The notes under the pieces were generated by a model, which was not told the DNA's origin, made no database searches, and saw nothing but the letters and a program-made list of their open reading frames with translations. Below, one piece after another: positions 1-7,850 of a stretch of 11,014 nt of DNA (its first letter is position 1; every line of letters starts with the position of its first letter). This DNA is from an uncultured Roseburia sp. Its GTDB lineage: Bacteria; Bacillota; Clostridia; Lachnospirales; Lachnospiraceae. The DNA lies in contig CAJTOI010000001.1 of the NCBI GenBank assembly GCA_910577925.1, forward strand, positions 254,538 to 265,551. The letters are read 5' to 3'. Position numbers and translations under genes: made by a program.

Positions 1-511
1 CGCCCCCGCGCAGACGCAGAACCGCCTCCTCAATACTGGCAACCGCAAGTACCGAAATCCCCGTCACAAGCGACGCCTCCCTCCGGTTTTCGCGCGGGAC
101 AATACAGCGCAAAAGTCCCCGCTCCTTTGCCTCGGCCACCATAGGCAGAACGCCGCGCACCGGCTGCACCCTTCCGTTGAGCCCCACTTCCCCGATTACA
201 AACGTGTCCGCGAGACACTCCTGCGGAAGCGCGCGGATCGCCACTAAAATGGCAAGCGCCATCGGCAGATCAAAGCCCGAACCGGATTTTCGTATGTTGG
301 CCGGGGTAAAATTAATCGTAATCCGCCTGGCAGGCATCAGATAACCGCTGTTGCGCAGCGCCGTGCGCACCCGTTCCCTTGCCTCCTTGACTTCGGAAGC
401 AAGAAATCCCACCATCTCAAGCATCGGCATACCTTCCGAGATATCCGCCTCCACGTAGACCGGAATGCTTTTAATCCCATGAATAATCGCCGTCGCAACA
501 ATACTGTACAA
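1..511 (-). CDS. YifB/ComM-family Mg-chelatase-like AAA ATPase, N-terminal part
   Basis: The reading frame runs off the left edge; about 170 N-terminal residues are visible of a family that is usually about 500 residues long. The start is TTG at 509-511 (LYSIVATAIIHGIKSIPV when read literally), preceded by AGGAG about 6 bases upstream; no ATG is available upstream in frame. Visible family signatures are VYVEADISEGMPMLEMVG, RERVRTALRNSGY, RRITINFTPANIRKSGSGFD, LPMALAILVA, FVIGEVGLNG and VQPVRGVLPM. These match the N-terminal ChlI-like domain of YifB/ComM. The Walker A and B motifs would lie beyond the window. In Haemophilus and Vibrio, ComM is a helicase that promotes branch migration during natural transformation; the role of the clostridial homologue is poorly defined. 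It lies downstream of sigK on the same strand, 142 bases away, with its own likely promoter. Family assignment is firm; function is inferred. Confidence 0.9.
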   Translation of the reverse strand, partial: MYSIVATAIIHGIKSIPVYVEADISEGMPMLEMVGFLASEVKEARERVRTALRNSGYLMPARRITINFTPANIRKSGSGFDLPMALAILVAIRALPQECLADTFVIGEVGLNGRVQPVRGVLPMVAEAKERGLLRCIVPRENRREASLVTGISVLAVASIEEAVLRLRGG

Positions 512-638
512 CGTATCACTCCTTTTCCTGTTTATTTCAAATGATTTGCCGGAAAATTGCAGTCGAACACTGCCTGATAAGATATCAATTTGATAAAAGA
601 TGACCCCGGCCCCTTGATGTGACCGGTGTCTGACAATA

Positions 639-667
639 ATTATACTACATTTTTTATCCTGTGAAAA
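639..667 (-). promoter_or_regulatory. Likely SigA-type promoter for the yifB-like gene
   Basis: On the minus strand there is a perfect -10 TATAAT (639-644) and a -35 TTTTCA (662-667, 4 of 6 consensus bases) with a 17-base spacer. It overlaps the last codons of sigK and points at the yifB-like gene, giving a leader of about 120 bases. This suggests the ATPase gene can be transcribed independently of the sporulation gene upstream. Confidence 0.5.
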
Positions 668-1295
668 GGTTTTTTTCGGAATATGCCTGGCGGAGCTTCT
701 GCAGCGCCCGCTTTTCTAAGCGTGAGACATAGGAACGGGAAATCTCAAGGGTCTTTGCAATTTCCCGCTGGGTCATGGCCTTGCGGCCAAACAATCCGTA
801 ACGGCTGACGATAATGTAGCGCTCCCGCTCCTCGAGCACCTTCGGCACAAGTTCCATCACACATCTGGTTTTCCGCTCCTGCTCCATCTCCTCCACCACG
901 TCCACATCCTCGCAGCCCGCGATGTCCAGCAGATGAATCTGGTTTCCTTCTTTGTCCGTGCCGATCGGTTCGTACAGCGACACCTCTCTTGAATGTTTTT
1001 TCTTCGCCCGAAAGTGCATCAGCAGCTCATTGTCGATGCACCTCGCGGCGTAGGTGGCAAGTCGGCTTCCGTAGTCCTCCCGATAAGTGGATATTGCCTT
1101 AATCAGCCCGATTGTCCCGATTGAAATCAAATCCTCCATATCCTCTTCCGAATTTTGGTATTTCTTCGCAACATGCGCCACAAGGCGCATATTTCTGAGA
1201 ATCATCTCTTTTTTTGCCTCAAGGTCGCCTTGCTTTATTCGCTGCAGGCATTCATTCTCCTGTTCATTCGTAAAGGGAGTCAGAAATGTTTTCAA
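654..1295 (-). CDS. sigK: RNA polymerase sporulation sigma factor SigK
   Basis: A 213-residue sigma-70 family protein. Region 2 covers roughly residues 33-105, with NMRLVAHVAKKY, the core-binding DLISIGTIGLIKA (55-67) and TYAARCIDNELLMHFR. The segment DPIG-like YEPIGTDKEGNQIHLLDI (108-125) is characteristic of SigE/SigK. The region 4 helix-turn-helix is TQREIAKTLEISRSYVSRLE (175-194). SigK directs late mother-cell transcription (coat, cortex maturation, mother-cell lysis). The start is TTG at 1293-1295 with a modest AAGGTG upstream; an in-frame TGA lies 14 codons upstream and no start codon stands between, so there is no room for the ~20-residue hydrophobic pro-sequence of Bacillus SigK. This resembles the pro-less SigK of C. 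difficile. The gene is uninterrupted here, with no skin element. SigE is the main alternative, but the absence of a pro-sequence and the N-terminus fit SigK better. Confidence 0.88.
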   Translation of the reverse strand: MKTFLTPFTNEQENECLQRIKQGDLEAKKEMILRNMRLVAHVAKKYQNSEEDMEDLISIGTIGLIKAISTYREDYGSRLATYAARCIDNELLMHFRAKKKHSREVSLYEPIGTDKEGNQIHLLDIAGCEDVDVVEEMEQERKTRCVMELVPKVLEERERYIIVSRYGLFGRKAMTQREIAKTLEISRSYVSRLEKRALQKLRQAYSEKNLFTG

Positions 1296-1322
1296 AACGC
1301 ACCTTAAAAGCTTTCTTGGTAC

Positions 1323-1350
1323 TATTCTATGTCACGGCCGCGTTTTCCGT
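1323..1350 (-). promoter_or_regulatory. Candidate SigK-type (mother-cell) promoter for sigK
   Basis: On the minus strand CATAGAATA (1323-1331) matches the Bacillus SigK -10 pattern CATAnnnTA, and an AC dinucleotide (1349-1350) lies 17 bases upstream, as in the SigK -35 element. The implied start lies about 20 bases before the TTG start codon. It could allow autoregulation, or be read by SigE, whose -10 is similar. The AC element is too short to be strong evidence. Confidence 0.35.
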
Positions 1351-1384
1351 GCTTTTCCCCCTTTATTATTTCGCTTTTGTACCT

Positions 1385-1978
1385 TTATCTCTTTAGAGCG
1401 CGGATGCATTTCTCAAGATATGCGCGCTCATAGGGCACCTTTCCGCGCAGCAGCCGCCGGCGGATAAAGCGGTTTACCGCCGGTTCGCCGCGTTTTGCAA
1501 GCATGACAAGCAACAGCTCTATCAGCGCCATCGTATCCTCGTGCAGCAGATGAAACGGCCTGCCCTTTTCGTAATATGCAAGCGGACTCTCATCGGTATA
1601 GCGCTCCTTCTGATAATTCTTGGACGCCGAAACCCGGTCCACATACATCTCCACGACATACTTTACGGGCATCCTCATGCCGCACAGGCCCCTGCGCGCG
1701 TCCCCCTCCGGTACGCCGTAATCAATCCAGTACTCCAGATGATGCCTGTTGCGGCCTTTGTGATGCAGCCATGCCGACGAATATCCGCGGCTTCTGCGCT
1801 CCGCATCGTTGGGACTCCTGTCTCCCTGGTAATATCTGCAGCCCACGAGAAACTCTGCGGGGGTATATTTGGACAAATCATGGAGCAGCCCCTGTTTATA
1901 AAGCCCCACGGCAAAACAGCCGCGCATTACCAGATATCTGTGATGCGTGATCGTACAAAAATGTTTCCAAACTTTCAT
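1385..1978 (-). CDS. DUF5662 family protein
   Basis: A 197-residue protein matching the DUF5662 family, common in Firmicutes and of unknown function. Visible conserved blocks are HFCTITHHRYLV (6-17), GLLHDLSKYTPAEF (30-43), YYQGDRSPNDAE (49-60), AWLHHKGRNRHHLEYWIDYG (69-88) and MPVKYVVEMYVDRVSASKNY (103-122). The histidine-aspartate pair in HDLSKY and the HH/RHH cluster are reminiscent of HD-domain metal-binding proteins, but a metal-dependent hydrolase activity is inference only. The ATG at 1976-1978 has AGGGG about 7 bases upstream and lies 15 bases after the stop of the GH13 homologue, so the two are probably co-transcribed. No terminator hairpin was seen after it before sigK. Confidence 0.85.
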   Translation of the reverse strand: MKVWKHFCTITHHRYLVMRGCFAVGLYKQGLLHDLSKYTPAEFLVGCRYYQGDRSPNDAERRSRGYSSAWLHHKGRNRHHLEYWIDYGVPEGDARRGLCGMRMPVKYVVEMYVDRVSASKNYQKERYTDESPLAYYEKGRPFHLLHEDTMALIELLLVMLAKRGEPAVNRFIRRRLLRGKVPYERAYLEKCIRALKR

Positions 1979-1993
1979 TACCTGTCCCCTTTA

Positions 1994-3868
1994 TTACTTT
2001 CCTGTTAAAATCATAATCGACTGCCCCCGGATCGTTATCTGTGCCCCTCCGAAAGGTTCCTCTTTCTCCAGAAAGGCCTCATGTCCCCGGGAAGTATCCA
2101 CGACAATGCGCCAGGTCTTTTTGGCCGGCAGCTTCGGCAGCGCCAGTCTGCTGATTCCGCTGCGGAAATTATAGCAGATGTATATAAAGTCATCTTCACT
2201 GCCGTCCTCCCGCGCGGCATAAGCGCCGCAGTACATCATTCCCACTGCCTGTTCCTCTCCCGGAAATTCCGAAACCCACGCGCTCTCCCCGTGGTATGAC
2301 AAATCCGGAAAGCCCTTTCTCTTGAAATCGGAAAGCTTCTTCGGTTCCTCGGCTCCGATTCCCGGATGCGCCTGCCGAAAAGCAGCGATCTTCTTTACGA
2401 AGTCCGTAAGCCACGCGTATTTGCCTCCTTTTCTCCAGTTCACCCAGCCGACCGGATTGTCCTGACAATAGGCATTGTTGTTGCCGTTTTGTGTATTTCC
2501 AAGCTCATCCCCGGAATAGAGCAGCGGAACTCCCTGCCCGCAGAACAGGATCACAAACGCATTGCAGAGCTGCCGCTCTCTCTGCTCTTTTACGCCGCGC
2601 CGGTTTGATCTGCCCTCCGCACCGCAGTTGTTGCTGTAGTTCCAGTTATTTCCGTCAAAATTGTCCTCGCCGTTCGCCTCGTTGTGTTTTCCCTCATAGG
2701 AAAATAAATCGATCAGCGAAAACCCATTGTTGTCCGCAATATAATTCACAAAGCCGAGCGTATCATGCTGTTTGCGCTGCTGGCAGATAAAATCGCCCAG
2801 CTTGCCGCCGCAGCGGTTGAGCATTTTCCGCACCGGATAGAGATACTCGTCGCTGTAAACAAACAGATGAGGGTAATTCCCCGCCTCCGAAAGCTGGCGT
2901 TCCCCGTAACTCCTGTAAAAAATCTTGCTCCGGGCCAGCCATGCATCCTGTGTAATCAGACTGACCGGCACATTCTCCCCCAGAAGATGAAAGCCGTCCA
3001 CATGATACTCCCGCACCCAGTAGCGCAGCGCTTCCAGAATAATATTCTGGTTCATATTCTCGGAGACATACACCTCCATCACACACTCCATGCCATTGGC
3101 ATGAAGCGCGCGGATCAGTTCCTTCCACTCCGATTCCGGGCTGCCCCCTGCCGCGTAGGAAGCTTTCACCGCAAAGTAGCTGCCCTCCGCATAGCCCCAG
3201 TAATTGACCTTGTCGAAAGCAGCCGGCTCCGGTTCCGGCTTGATCAGGTCTTCCTCCCTGCTCTGCCAGCGCAGATGTTCCGGCACAAAAGCGCCCGATT
3301 TCGGCATGATTTCCTCAAATTCATACACCGGCATAAATTCCACCGTCGTGATCCCAAGCTCTTTCAGATAAGGAATCTTCTCCCGCACGGCCGCAAAAGT
3401 CCCGCGCGTCCGGCCGCGGATGCCCGCATCCATAGAAAATCCCCGCACATGCAGCTTGTACATCACCATCCGGTGACGCGGTATCTCCGGCCGCCTGTCC
3501 CCCTGCCAGTCAAAGTCATCCTCCCCGCAGCCGCAGCACACGGTGTAATTCCATTCCGCCCTTCCGGCATCTGCCCACCTATCCCGGCCAAGAATGCGAG
3601 TGGCATAGGCATCCGGGCAAATCTTCCCGTCTATCTCATAATTATATGCAAGATGCCTCACATCGATTCCCTGAACCGTGACGGAGCGCACCGCTCCCAT
3701 ACAATAATCCGCGGGAGCACAGATTCGCTCCTTTATCCGCATCTTATTGTCATACAGCAGAATCGCACATTCTGCCTCTTTTGCTCCCTCAAACGTAAAG
3801 GTCACGCCGTCTGCGGCCGGCTGTACCCCCAGTTTTTTATAGTTTCCTTCTATAACGTGATATCCCAT
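1994..3868 (-). CDS. Divergent GH13 glycogen-debranching/isoamylase-like protein, catalytic residues apparently lost
   Basis: A 624-residue protein from ATG 3866-3868 (SD AAGGTGG, 5-base spacing); a GTG at 3875-3877 would add three residues but overlaps that SD. It has the GlgX/isoamylase layout: an N-terminal beta-sandwich (CBM48-like, roughly 1-130), YKLHVRGFS (137-145), KVNYWGY, KHNEANGEDNFDG (394-406), CGAEG, and GVPLLYSGDELG followed by NGNNNAYCQDN. By manual alignment the active-site regions deviate: region I DVVYNH reads EVYVSE (265-270); region II GFRFD reads GFHLL, losing arginine and the nucleophile (L296); region IV CHDGF reads DNNGF, changing His-Asp to Asn-Asn (380-381). A glutamate (about 341, SDEYLYP) may correspond to the acid/base. 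Known family members hydrolyse alpha-1,6 branches of glycogen or starch; this copy is probably not a normal hydrolase and may bind glucans or have another role. The frame is intact. Confidence 0.8.
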   Translation of the reverse strand: MGYHVIEGNYKKLGVQPAADGVTFTFEGAKEAECAILLYDNKMRIKERICAPADYCMGAVRSVTVQGIDVRHLAYNYEIDGKICPDAYATRILGRDRWADAGRAEWNYTVCCGCGEDDFDWQGDRRPEIPRHRMVMYKLHVRGFSMDAGIRGRTRGTFAAVREKIPYLKELGITTVEFMPVYEFEEIMPKSGAFVPEHLRWQSREEDLIKPEPEPAAFDKVNYWGYAEGSYFAVKASYAAGGSPESEWKELIRALHANGMECVMEVYVSENMNQNIILEALRYWVREYHVDGFHLLGENVPVSLITQDAWLARSKIFYRSYGERQLSEAGNYPHLFVYSDEYLYPVRKMLNRCGGKLGDFICQQRKQHDTLGFVNYIADNNGFSLIDLFSYEGKHNEANGEDNFDGNNWNYSNNCGAEGRSNRRGVKEQRERQLCNAFVILFCGQGVPLLYSGDELGNTQNGNNNAYCQDNPVGWVNWRKGGKYAWLTDFVKKIAAFRQAHPGIGAEEPKKLSDFKRKGFPDLSYHGESAWVSEFPGEEQAVGMMYCGAYAAREDGSEDDFIYICYNFRSGISRLALPKLPAKKTWRIVVDTSRGHEAFLEKEEPFGGAQITIRGQSIMILTGK

Positions 3869-3908
3869 GCTGCCCACCTTTGTACTTTTCTCTAACGGTC
3901 TGTAATTT

Positions 3909-3937
3909 ATTATAACGTTTCTTCTATTTTTTGTATA
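3909..3937 (-). promoter_or_regulatory. Likely promoter for the GH13-DUF5662 pair
   Basis: On the minus strand a perfect -10 TATAAT (3909-3914) is preceded by TATACA (3932-3937, 4 of 6) with a 17-base spacer. It points at the GH13-like gene, leaving a leader of about 35 bases. Its -35 overlaps the -35 of the divergent plus-strand promoter. Confidence 0.5.
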
Positions 3938-3959
3938 GTTTTTTCTTGTCCGATATGAT
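3931..3959 (+). promoter_or_regulatory. Possible promoter for the DUF1292 gene
   Basis: TTGTAT (3931-3936) and TATGAT (3954-3959, 5 of 6) are separated by 17 bases, about 40 bases before the ATG. The -35 is weak (3 of 6). It shares bases with the -35 of the opposite-strand promoter, so the two could compete or be controlled together. Confidence 0.35.
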
Positions 3960-3999
3960 ATGATTCGTGTATCAAAAAGAAAAAGGAAGGTTTTTGCAT

Positions 4000-4308
4000 A
4001 TGGCAGACAACACCCAAAAAAATGACGACGCCGATATTCTTGTCACACTGGATTTAGACGACGGCACGCAGGTAGAATGCGAGATTCTCACGATCTTTAC
4101 CGCGGACAAGCGCGATTATATCGCACTTCTCCCCGTCGATGAAGCGGGAGAGCCGAACGAGGACGGCGAGGTATACATCTACCGCTATTCCGAGGATGCG
4201 GACGGCACTCCGTCCCTGGAAAACATCGAAGACGACGAGGAGTACGAGGCTGTCTCCGACCGCTTCGACGAACTGTTAGACGAAGCCGAATTTGAGGATA
4301 TGGACTAG
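4000..4308 (+). CDS. DUF1292 domain-containing acidic protein
   Basis: A 102-residue protein rich in aspartate and glutamate, including a strongly acidic C-terminal tail (ENIEDDEEYEAVSDRFDELL). The core pattern ILVTLDLDDGTQVECEILTIFTADKRDYIALLPV followed by EVYIYRY, described here by its ends at about residues 13-61, fits the DUF1292 family, small Firmicutes proteins of unknown function often encoded near ruvX or alaS. Here it stands alone between a divergent promoter and a repeat block. The ATG at 4000-4002 has AGGAAGG about 8-9 bases upstream; a GTG at 3967 would place the SD inside the gene and is unlikely. No signal peptide or membrane segment is seen. The TAG stop lies in the first arm of the hairpin at 4308-4325. 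Confidence 0.85.
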   Translation: MADNTQKNDDADILVTLDLDDGTQVECEILTIFTADKRDYIALLPVDEAGEPNEDGEVYIYRYSEDADGTPSLENIEDDEEYEAVSDRFDELLDEAEFEDMD

Positions 4309-4477
4309 GCTCACTGACGTGAGCCATTACAAGTTTGCTTCGCACACTACGCGCTGCAAACTTGCGCTGCGGCATCCTGCCGGCTCTCTCACGTGAGCCA
4401 TTACAAGTTTGTTGCGCACACTACGCGCTGCAAACTTGCGCTGCGGCGGCCTGCCGGCATCCTGCCGGCTCTCTGAC
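4308..4477. repeat. Two tandem copies of a structured 74-bp intergenic repeat
   Basis: Copy 1 (4319-4392, 74 bases) and copy 2 (4393-4477, 85 bases) are nearly identical. Copy 2 differs by a few substitutions and an 11-base insertion that repeats CCTGCCGGC-type sequence. Each has an internal inverted repeat, CAAGTTTG/CAAACTTG: 4330-4338 with 4356-4364 in copy 1 and 4404-4411 with 4431-4438 in copy 2. In copy 2 inner GCGC/GCGC bases extend the stem. The left edge is a perfect hairpin GGCTCAC-TGAC-GTGAGCC (4308-4325). The block lies between convergent genes (DUF1292 and the helicase), so it may act as a bidirectional terminator or be a REP/MITE-like element. There is no T-run typical of an intrinsic terminator. 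Confidence 0.75.
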
Positions 4478-4502
4478 GCAGCACCTTATAGAGATATGCA
4501 AA

Positions 4503-6344
4503 TTATTTACCTGCTCCCTGTCCCTTCGCCTCCGCGACGAAACGCGACACGTCCGCATCCTTCCCGTTCAGCTCTCTAACCGAGAAAAGATGCAGGTTCT
4601 TTTTTGCCCGGGTCATACCGACGTAAAACATTCTTCGCTCTTCTTCGATATCCTGGTCCAAAACGGCCTTTTTATACGGCATCGTCCCCTCATTGACATC
4701 CACCAGATACACATGCTCATATTCGAGCCCTTTTGCGCTGTGGAGCGTCGTAAGCGCTACCGCATCCCGCGAAGTTTCCTCCTCTCTGTGCAGCCGCTCC
4801 AGTTCCTCTCTGTACTGCTCCATGTGGTCAAACCAGCCGTCAAACGTATCAAATCCCTTTGCGCTCTCCTGCAGTTCCTCCAAGACATCGTACAGATCCT
4901 CCGCGCGCATCCGCCTGTAATCCGCATATTCCTCGCAGAATTCATCGTAGCCGATTCCCTTTCGAATATAATTGACAGCGGCATACGGGTTCATCCGCCC
5001 AAGCTTTCTGATATCCTTCTCCAGCGTCGCAATCCGCTGCGCCACCCACGGCTGTTCCTCGAAATACCACTCCCACACGTCAAACGCAACCGTGTCCTCG
5101 TCCAGGGACTCTCTTGTAATGTAGCGCTTCGGACGGTTCATTATGCGCAGAAAATCACTTCTGGCCCGACTCCCCTGCGCAATGCGGATATAGGCAAAAA
5201 TATCTTTTGCCACCCAGTGCTCGTAGAGGTTCGGCACATTATCTCTGGTTCGGAACGGAACATTGTATTCGAGCAGCTGCTCCATCAAAAGCCTCGGCTG
5301 CGTGTTTGTCCGAAACAGGACTGCCACGTCCGCATAACTTCCGCCCCGCTCCGCAATCTCCTGGATATCCCGGATAATGCGGAGGTTTTCTTCCCGCTGA
5401 TTCTTAAAAACACCATACTCAATCCCGCGGCCCGACTCTTTTTCGGCCCGGATGCGTTTGTCGTAGCGCTCCTTATTGTGGGAGATCAGTCGCAGCGCTC
5501 CCGCTACGATCTGTCCCCCGGAACGGTAGTTGACATCCAAAAGCACGGTTTTGGCCTCCGGAAAATCTTCTTTAAAGTGCAGCATCAGCTCCGGCTTTGC
5601 CCCGCGGAACCGGTAGATGGACTGATCGTCATCCCCCACGACAAAGAGATTCCGGGAGTTACCCGCAAGCTGCTTTACCACGTCAAACTGCATTTTATTG
5701 ATGTCCTGAAACTCGTCGATCAGGATATAGCGGTATTTTTGCTGCCAGGCGGCGAGAATGTCCGGCCGCTCCGAAAACAGCTCCCACGTGTACACCAGCA
5801 TATCCTCAAAGTCAATCAGGCGGTTTTTGTACAAAAATTCGTGATACTCGCCGTACAGTCTGCGGAACATTTCCTCCGCACAGGTCGTCGAATAATAGTT
5901 CGAAAGCGCGATCCCCGTATTTTTTACGATGCCGATTTCCCCGAGCACCGATGCGATAAATTCGGTCTCGTCCTCATATTCGAGCCGGTGTTTTGCCACC
6001 AGTTCCCGCATACACGCAAATTTCTGCTCTTCCCGGACAATGTTTTCGGCCCGGTAATGATATGCGTGCTTCAAAATCGTAAAAAAAACCGCATGGAAGG
6101 TTCCGAAGGTCACGGGACAGGCCGTTCCTCCCATCAGACGGAAAAACCGCTCCTTCATCTCTGCGGCGGCCGCCCTCGTAAAAGTGACAACCAGTATATT
6201 GGCAGGATTTACTCCGTATTCCGTAATCAAATATTTGGTTCGCTCTGTGATAACAGTGGTTTTGCCCGATCCCGGGCCGGCCAGAACAAGCATCGGGCCA
6301 TCCCCGTGGCGGATGGCCGTCTGCTGAGATGTGTTAAAACTCAT
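4503..6344 (-). CDS. UvrD/PcrA-like superfamily 1A ATP-dependent DNA helicase
   Basis: A 613-residue helicase with the full SF1 motif set in order: Q motif NTSQQTAI (4-11), Walker A AGPGSGKTT (22-30), motif Ia VTFTRAAAAEM (53-63), Walker B LIDEFQD (208-214), motif III VVGDDDQSIYRFRGA (235-249), motif IV LDVNYRS (269-275), motif V LTTLHSAKGLEYE (531-543) and motif VI RRMFYVGMTRAKK (570-582). It should unwind DNA 3' to 5' using ATP, in repair or removal of stalled complexes. It is shorter than typical PcrA (about 720-740 residues) and ends about 30 residues after motif VI, so the C-terminal extension that contacts RNA polymerase in PcrA is absent. It is probably a second UvrD-like helicase rather than the essential pcrA. 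The ATG is 9 bases after the gltX stop, and its SD (AGAGGA) overlaps that stop, indicating one transcript and possible translational coupling. Confidence 0.92.
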   Translation of the reverse strand: MSFNTSQQTAIRHGDGPMLVLAGPGSGKTTVITERTKYLITEYGVNPANILVVTFTRAAAAEMKERFFRLMGGTACPVTFGTFHAVFFTILKHAYHYRAENIVREEQKFACMRELVAKHRLEYEDETEFIASVLGEIGIVKNTGIALSNYYSTTCAEEMFRRLYGEYHEFLYKNRLIDFEDMLVYTWELFSERPDILAAWQQKYRYILIDEFQDINKMQFDVVKQLAGNSRNLFVVGDDDQSIYRFRGAKPELMLHFKEDFPEAKTVLLDVNYRSGGQIVAGALRLISHNKERYDKRIRAEKESGRGIEYGVFKNQREENLRIIRDIQEIAERGGSYADVAVLFRTNTQPRLLMEQLLEYNVPFRTRDNVPNLYEHWVAKDIFAYIRIAQGSRARSDFLRIMNRPKRYITRESLDEDTVAFDVWEWYFEEQPWVAQRIATLEKDIRKLGRMNPYAAVNYIRKGIGYDEFCEEYADYRRMRAEDLYDVLEELQESAKGFDTFDGWFDHMEQYREELERLHREEETSRDAVALTTLHSAKGLEYEHVYLVDVNEGTMPYKKAVLDQDIEEERRMFYVGMTRAKKNLHLFSVRELNGKDADVSRFVAEAKGQGAGK

Positions 6345-6353
6345 AGATTTCCT

Positions 6354-7811
6354 CTATTTCCGTAACTTCGCAATGCCCTGTTCGATTCTGGCGACGGACT
6401 CCTCTCTGCCGAGAACCTCCATCAGCTCCGTCGCACCTCCGGGCGTCATCTGTTTTCCGGAGACCGCGGTGCGGATCGGCCACATCACATAGCCGTTCTT
6501 AACACCCTTTTCCTCGACGTAAGAGAGGAGCACGGCATAAAGCGCATCATTGGAAAAGTCCTCCTGTGCCCGAAGAAGCGGAAGAACATCCGTCAGCACC
6601 GCAAGAGAGCTCTCCTCGTTTGTTTTCATTTTCTTGTGTGTATACATCGCGGTGTCATACTCCGGCAGTGTCTCAAAGAAATCCACATGCTCCGCAATAT
6701 CGGGGAATACTTCGATTCTCGTCTTCACCATCGCTGCAATCTTCCGCAGATCCAGATCTTTTGTAATCACCTTTTTCAGATACGGCTCTGCCATCTCATA
6801 AAACCGCTCAAAATCCATAGCCTTGATATACTCGCCGTTCATCCATTTGAGCTTTGTGTAATCAAAAACCGCCGGGGATTTGCTGATTCTGCGGTAGTCA
6901 AATTCCCGCACCAGTTCCTCTAACGAGAAAATCTCCCGATTGTCCTCCGGACTCCAGCCGAGCAGCGCAATATAGTTGACGACCGCCTCCGCCAAAAAGC
7001 CCTGCTCCAGCAAGTCCTCAAAGGAGGAATGACCGCTTCTCTTTGACAGCTTTTTGTGGTTCTCATCCGTGATCAGCGGCAGATGGATATAGACCGGCGA
7101 TTCCCATCCGAACGCTTCGTAAAGCCGCTGGTATTTCGGCGCCGATGAGAGGTATTCATTACCCCGCACGACATGGGTGATATTCATCGTGTGATCATCC
7201 ACCACATTCGCAAAATTGTATGTCGGGTACCCGTCGGACTTAATCAGAATCATGTCGTCAAGCTCCGCGTTCTCCACCGTGATATCCCCGTACAGCTCGT
7301 CGCGGAACGTCGTAGTCCCCTCATTCGGAGTGTTCTGCCGAATCACAAAAGGCTTTCCCGCCGCGAGATTTGCCTCCACTTCCTCTCTGCCAAGCGAGAG
7401 GCAATGCTTGTCATAGACGATGATCTCCTTGCCCTCCACGACTTCGGTTTTCAGCGACGCCAGCCGCTCCTTATCACAGAAGCAGTAATACGCCTCTCCC
7501 TTCTCGACGAGCTGTTTTGCATATTCCATATAAATTCCGGTCGCCATGCGCTCACTCTGCACATAGGGGCCGTACCCGCCGTCCTTATCCGGTCCCTCGT
7601 CGTGAACGAGTCCTGTCTTTTCCATGGTGCGTTTTATGATATCGACCGCGCCCTCCACATAGCGCTCCTGGTCCGTATCCTCAATGCGCAGCATAAAATC
7701 GCCGTCCGCATGCTTTGCAATCAAATATTCATACAGCGCCGACCGCAGGTTCCCCACGTGCATTCTCCCTGTCGGGCTCGGTGCAAATCTTGTTCTGACT
7801 TTATTACTCAT
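6354..7811 (-). CDS. gltX: Glutamyl-tRNA synthetase
   Basis: A 485-residue class Ic aminoacyl-tRNA synthetase, full length for the bacterial family, which charges tRNA-Glu (and often tRNA-Gln, for later amidation by GatCAB) in the cytoplasm. The HIGH-type signature is RFAPSPTGRMHVGN (8-21), followed by LRIEDTDQER (41-50). The KMSKS-type loop is KKLSKRSG (253-260). The CFC pair (110-112) and HC (136-137) sit where the zinc-binding insert of some GluRS enzymes lies. The ATG at 7809-7811 has GAGGGAG about 7 bases upstream. It is the first gene of a probable gltX-helicase operon. Whether it is discriminating or non-discriminating cannot be told by eye. Confidence 0.96.
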   Translation of the reverse strand: MSNKVRTRFAPSPTGRMHVGNLRSALYEYLIAKHADGDFMLRIEDTDQERYVEGAVDIIKRTMEKTGLVHDEGPDKDGGYGPYVQSERMATGIYMEYAKQLVEKGEAYYCFCDKERLASLKTEVVEGKEIIVYDKHCLSLGREEVEANLAAGKPFVIRQNTPNEGTTTFRDELYGDITVENAELDDMILIKSDGYPTYNFANVVDDHTMNITHVVRGNEYLSSAPKYQRLYEAFGWESPVYIHLPLITDENHKKLSKRSGHSSFEDLLEQGFLAEAVVNYIALLGWSPEDNREIFSLEELVREFDYRRISKSPAVFDYTKLKWMNGEYIKAMDFERFYEMAEPYLKKVITKDLDLRKIAAMVKTRIEVFPDIAEHVDFFETLPEYDTAMYTHKKMKTNEESSLAVLTDVLPLLRAQEDFSNDALYAVLLSYVEEKGVKNGYVMWPIRTAVSGKQMTPGGATELMEVLGREESVARIEQGIAKLRK

Positions 7812-7850
7812 ATCGGTTTCTCCCTCATTCCTGTGTAAAATCTACTGGCA

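Noticed and set aside
2765..3895. A 376-codon plus-strand open frame antisense to the GH13-like gene
   Set aside because: No SD or domain, and fully covered by a gene with strong family motifs on the other strand.
3967..3999. GTG start for the DUF1292 gene adding 11 codons
   Set aside because: It would place the strong AGGAAGG SD inside the coding region; the ATG at 4000 is correctly spaced from it.
4335..6365. A 676-codon plus-strand open frame antisense to the helicase gene
   Set aside because: It mirrors the codon structure of the clear helicase gene, has no recognisable domain and starts in the repeat block; it is an antisense shadow.
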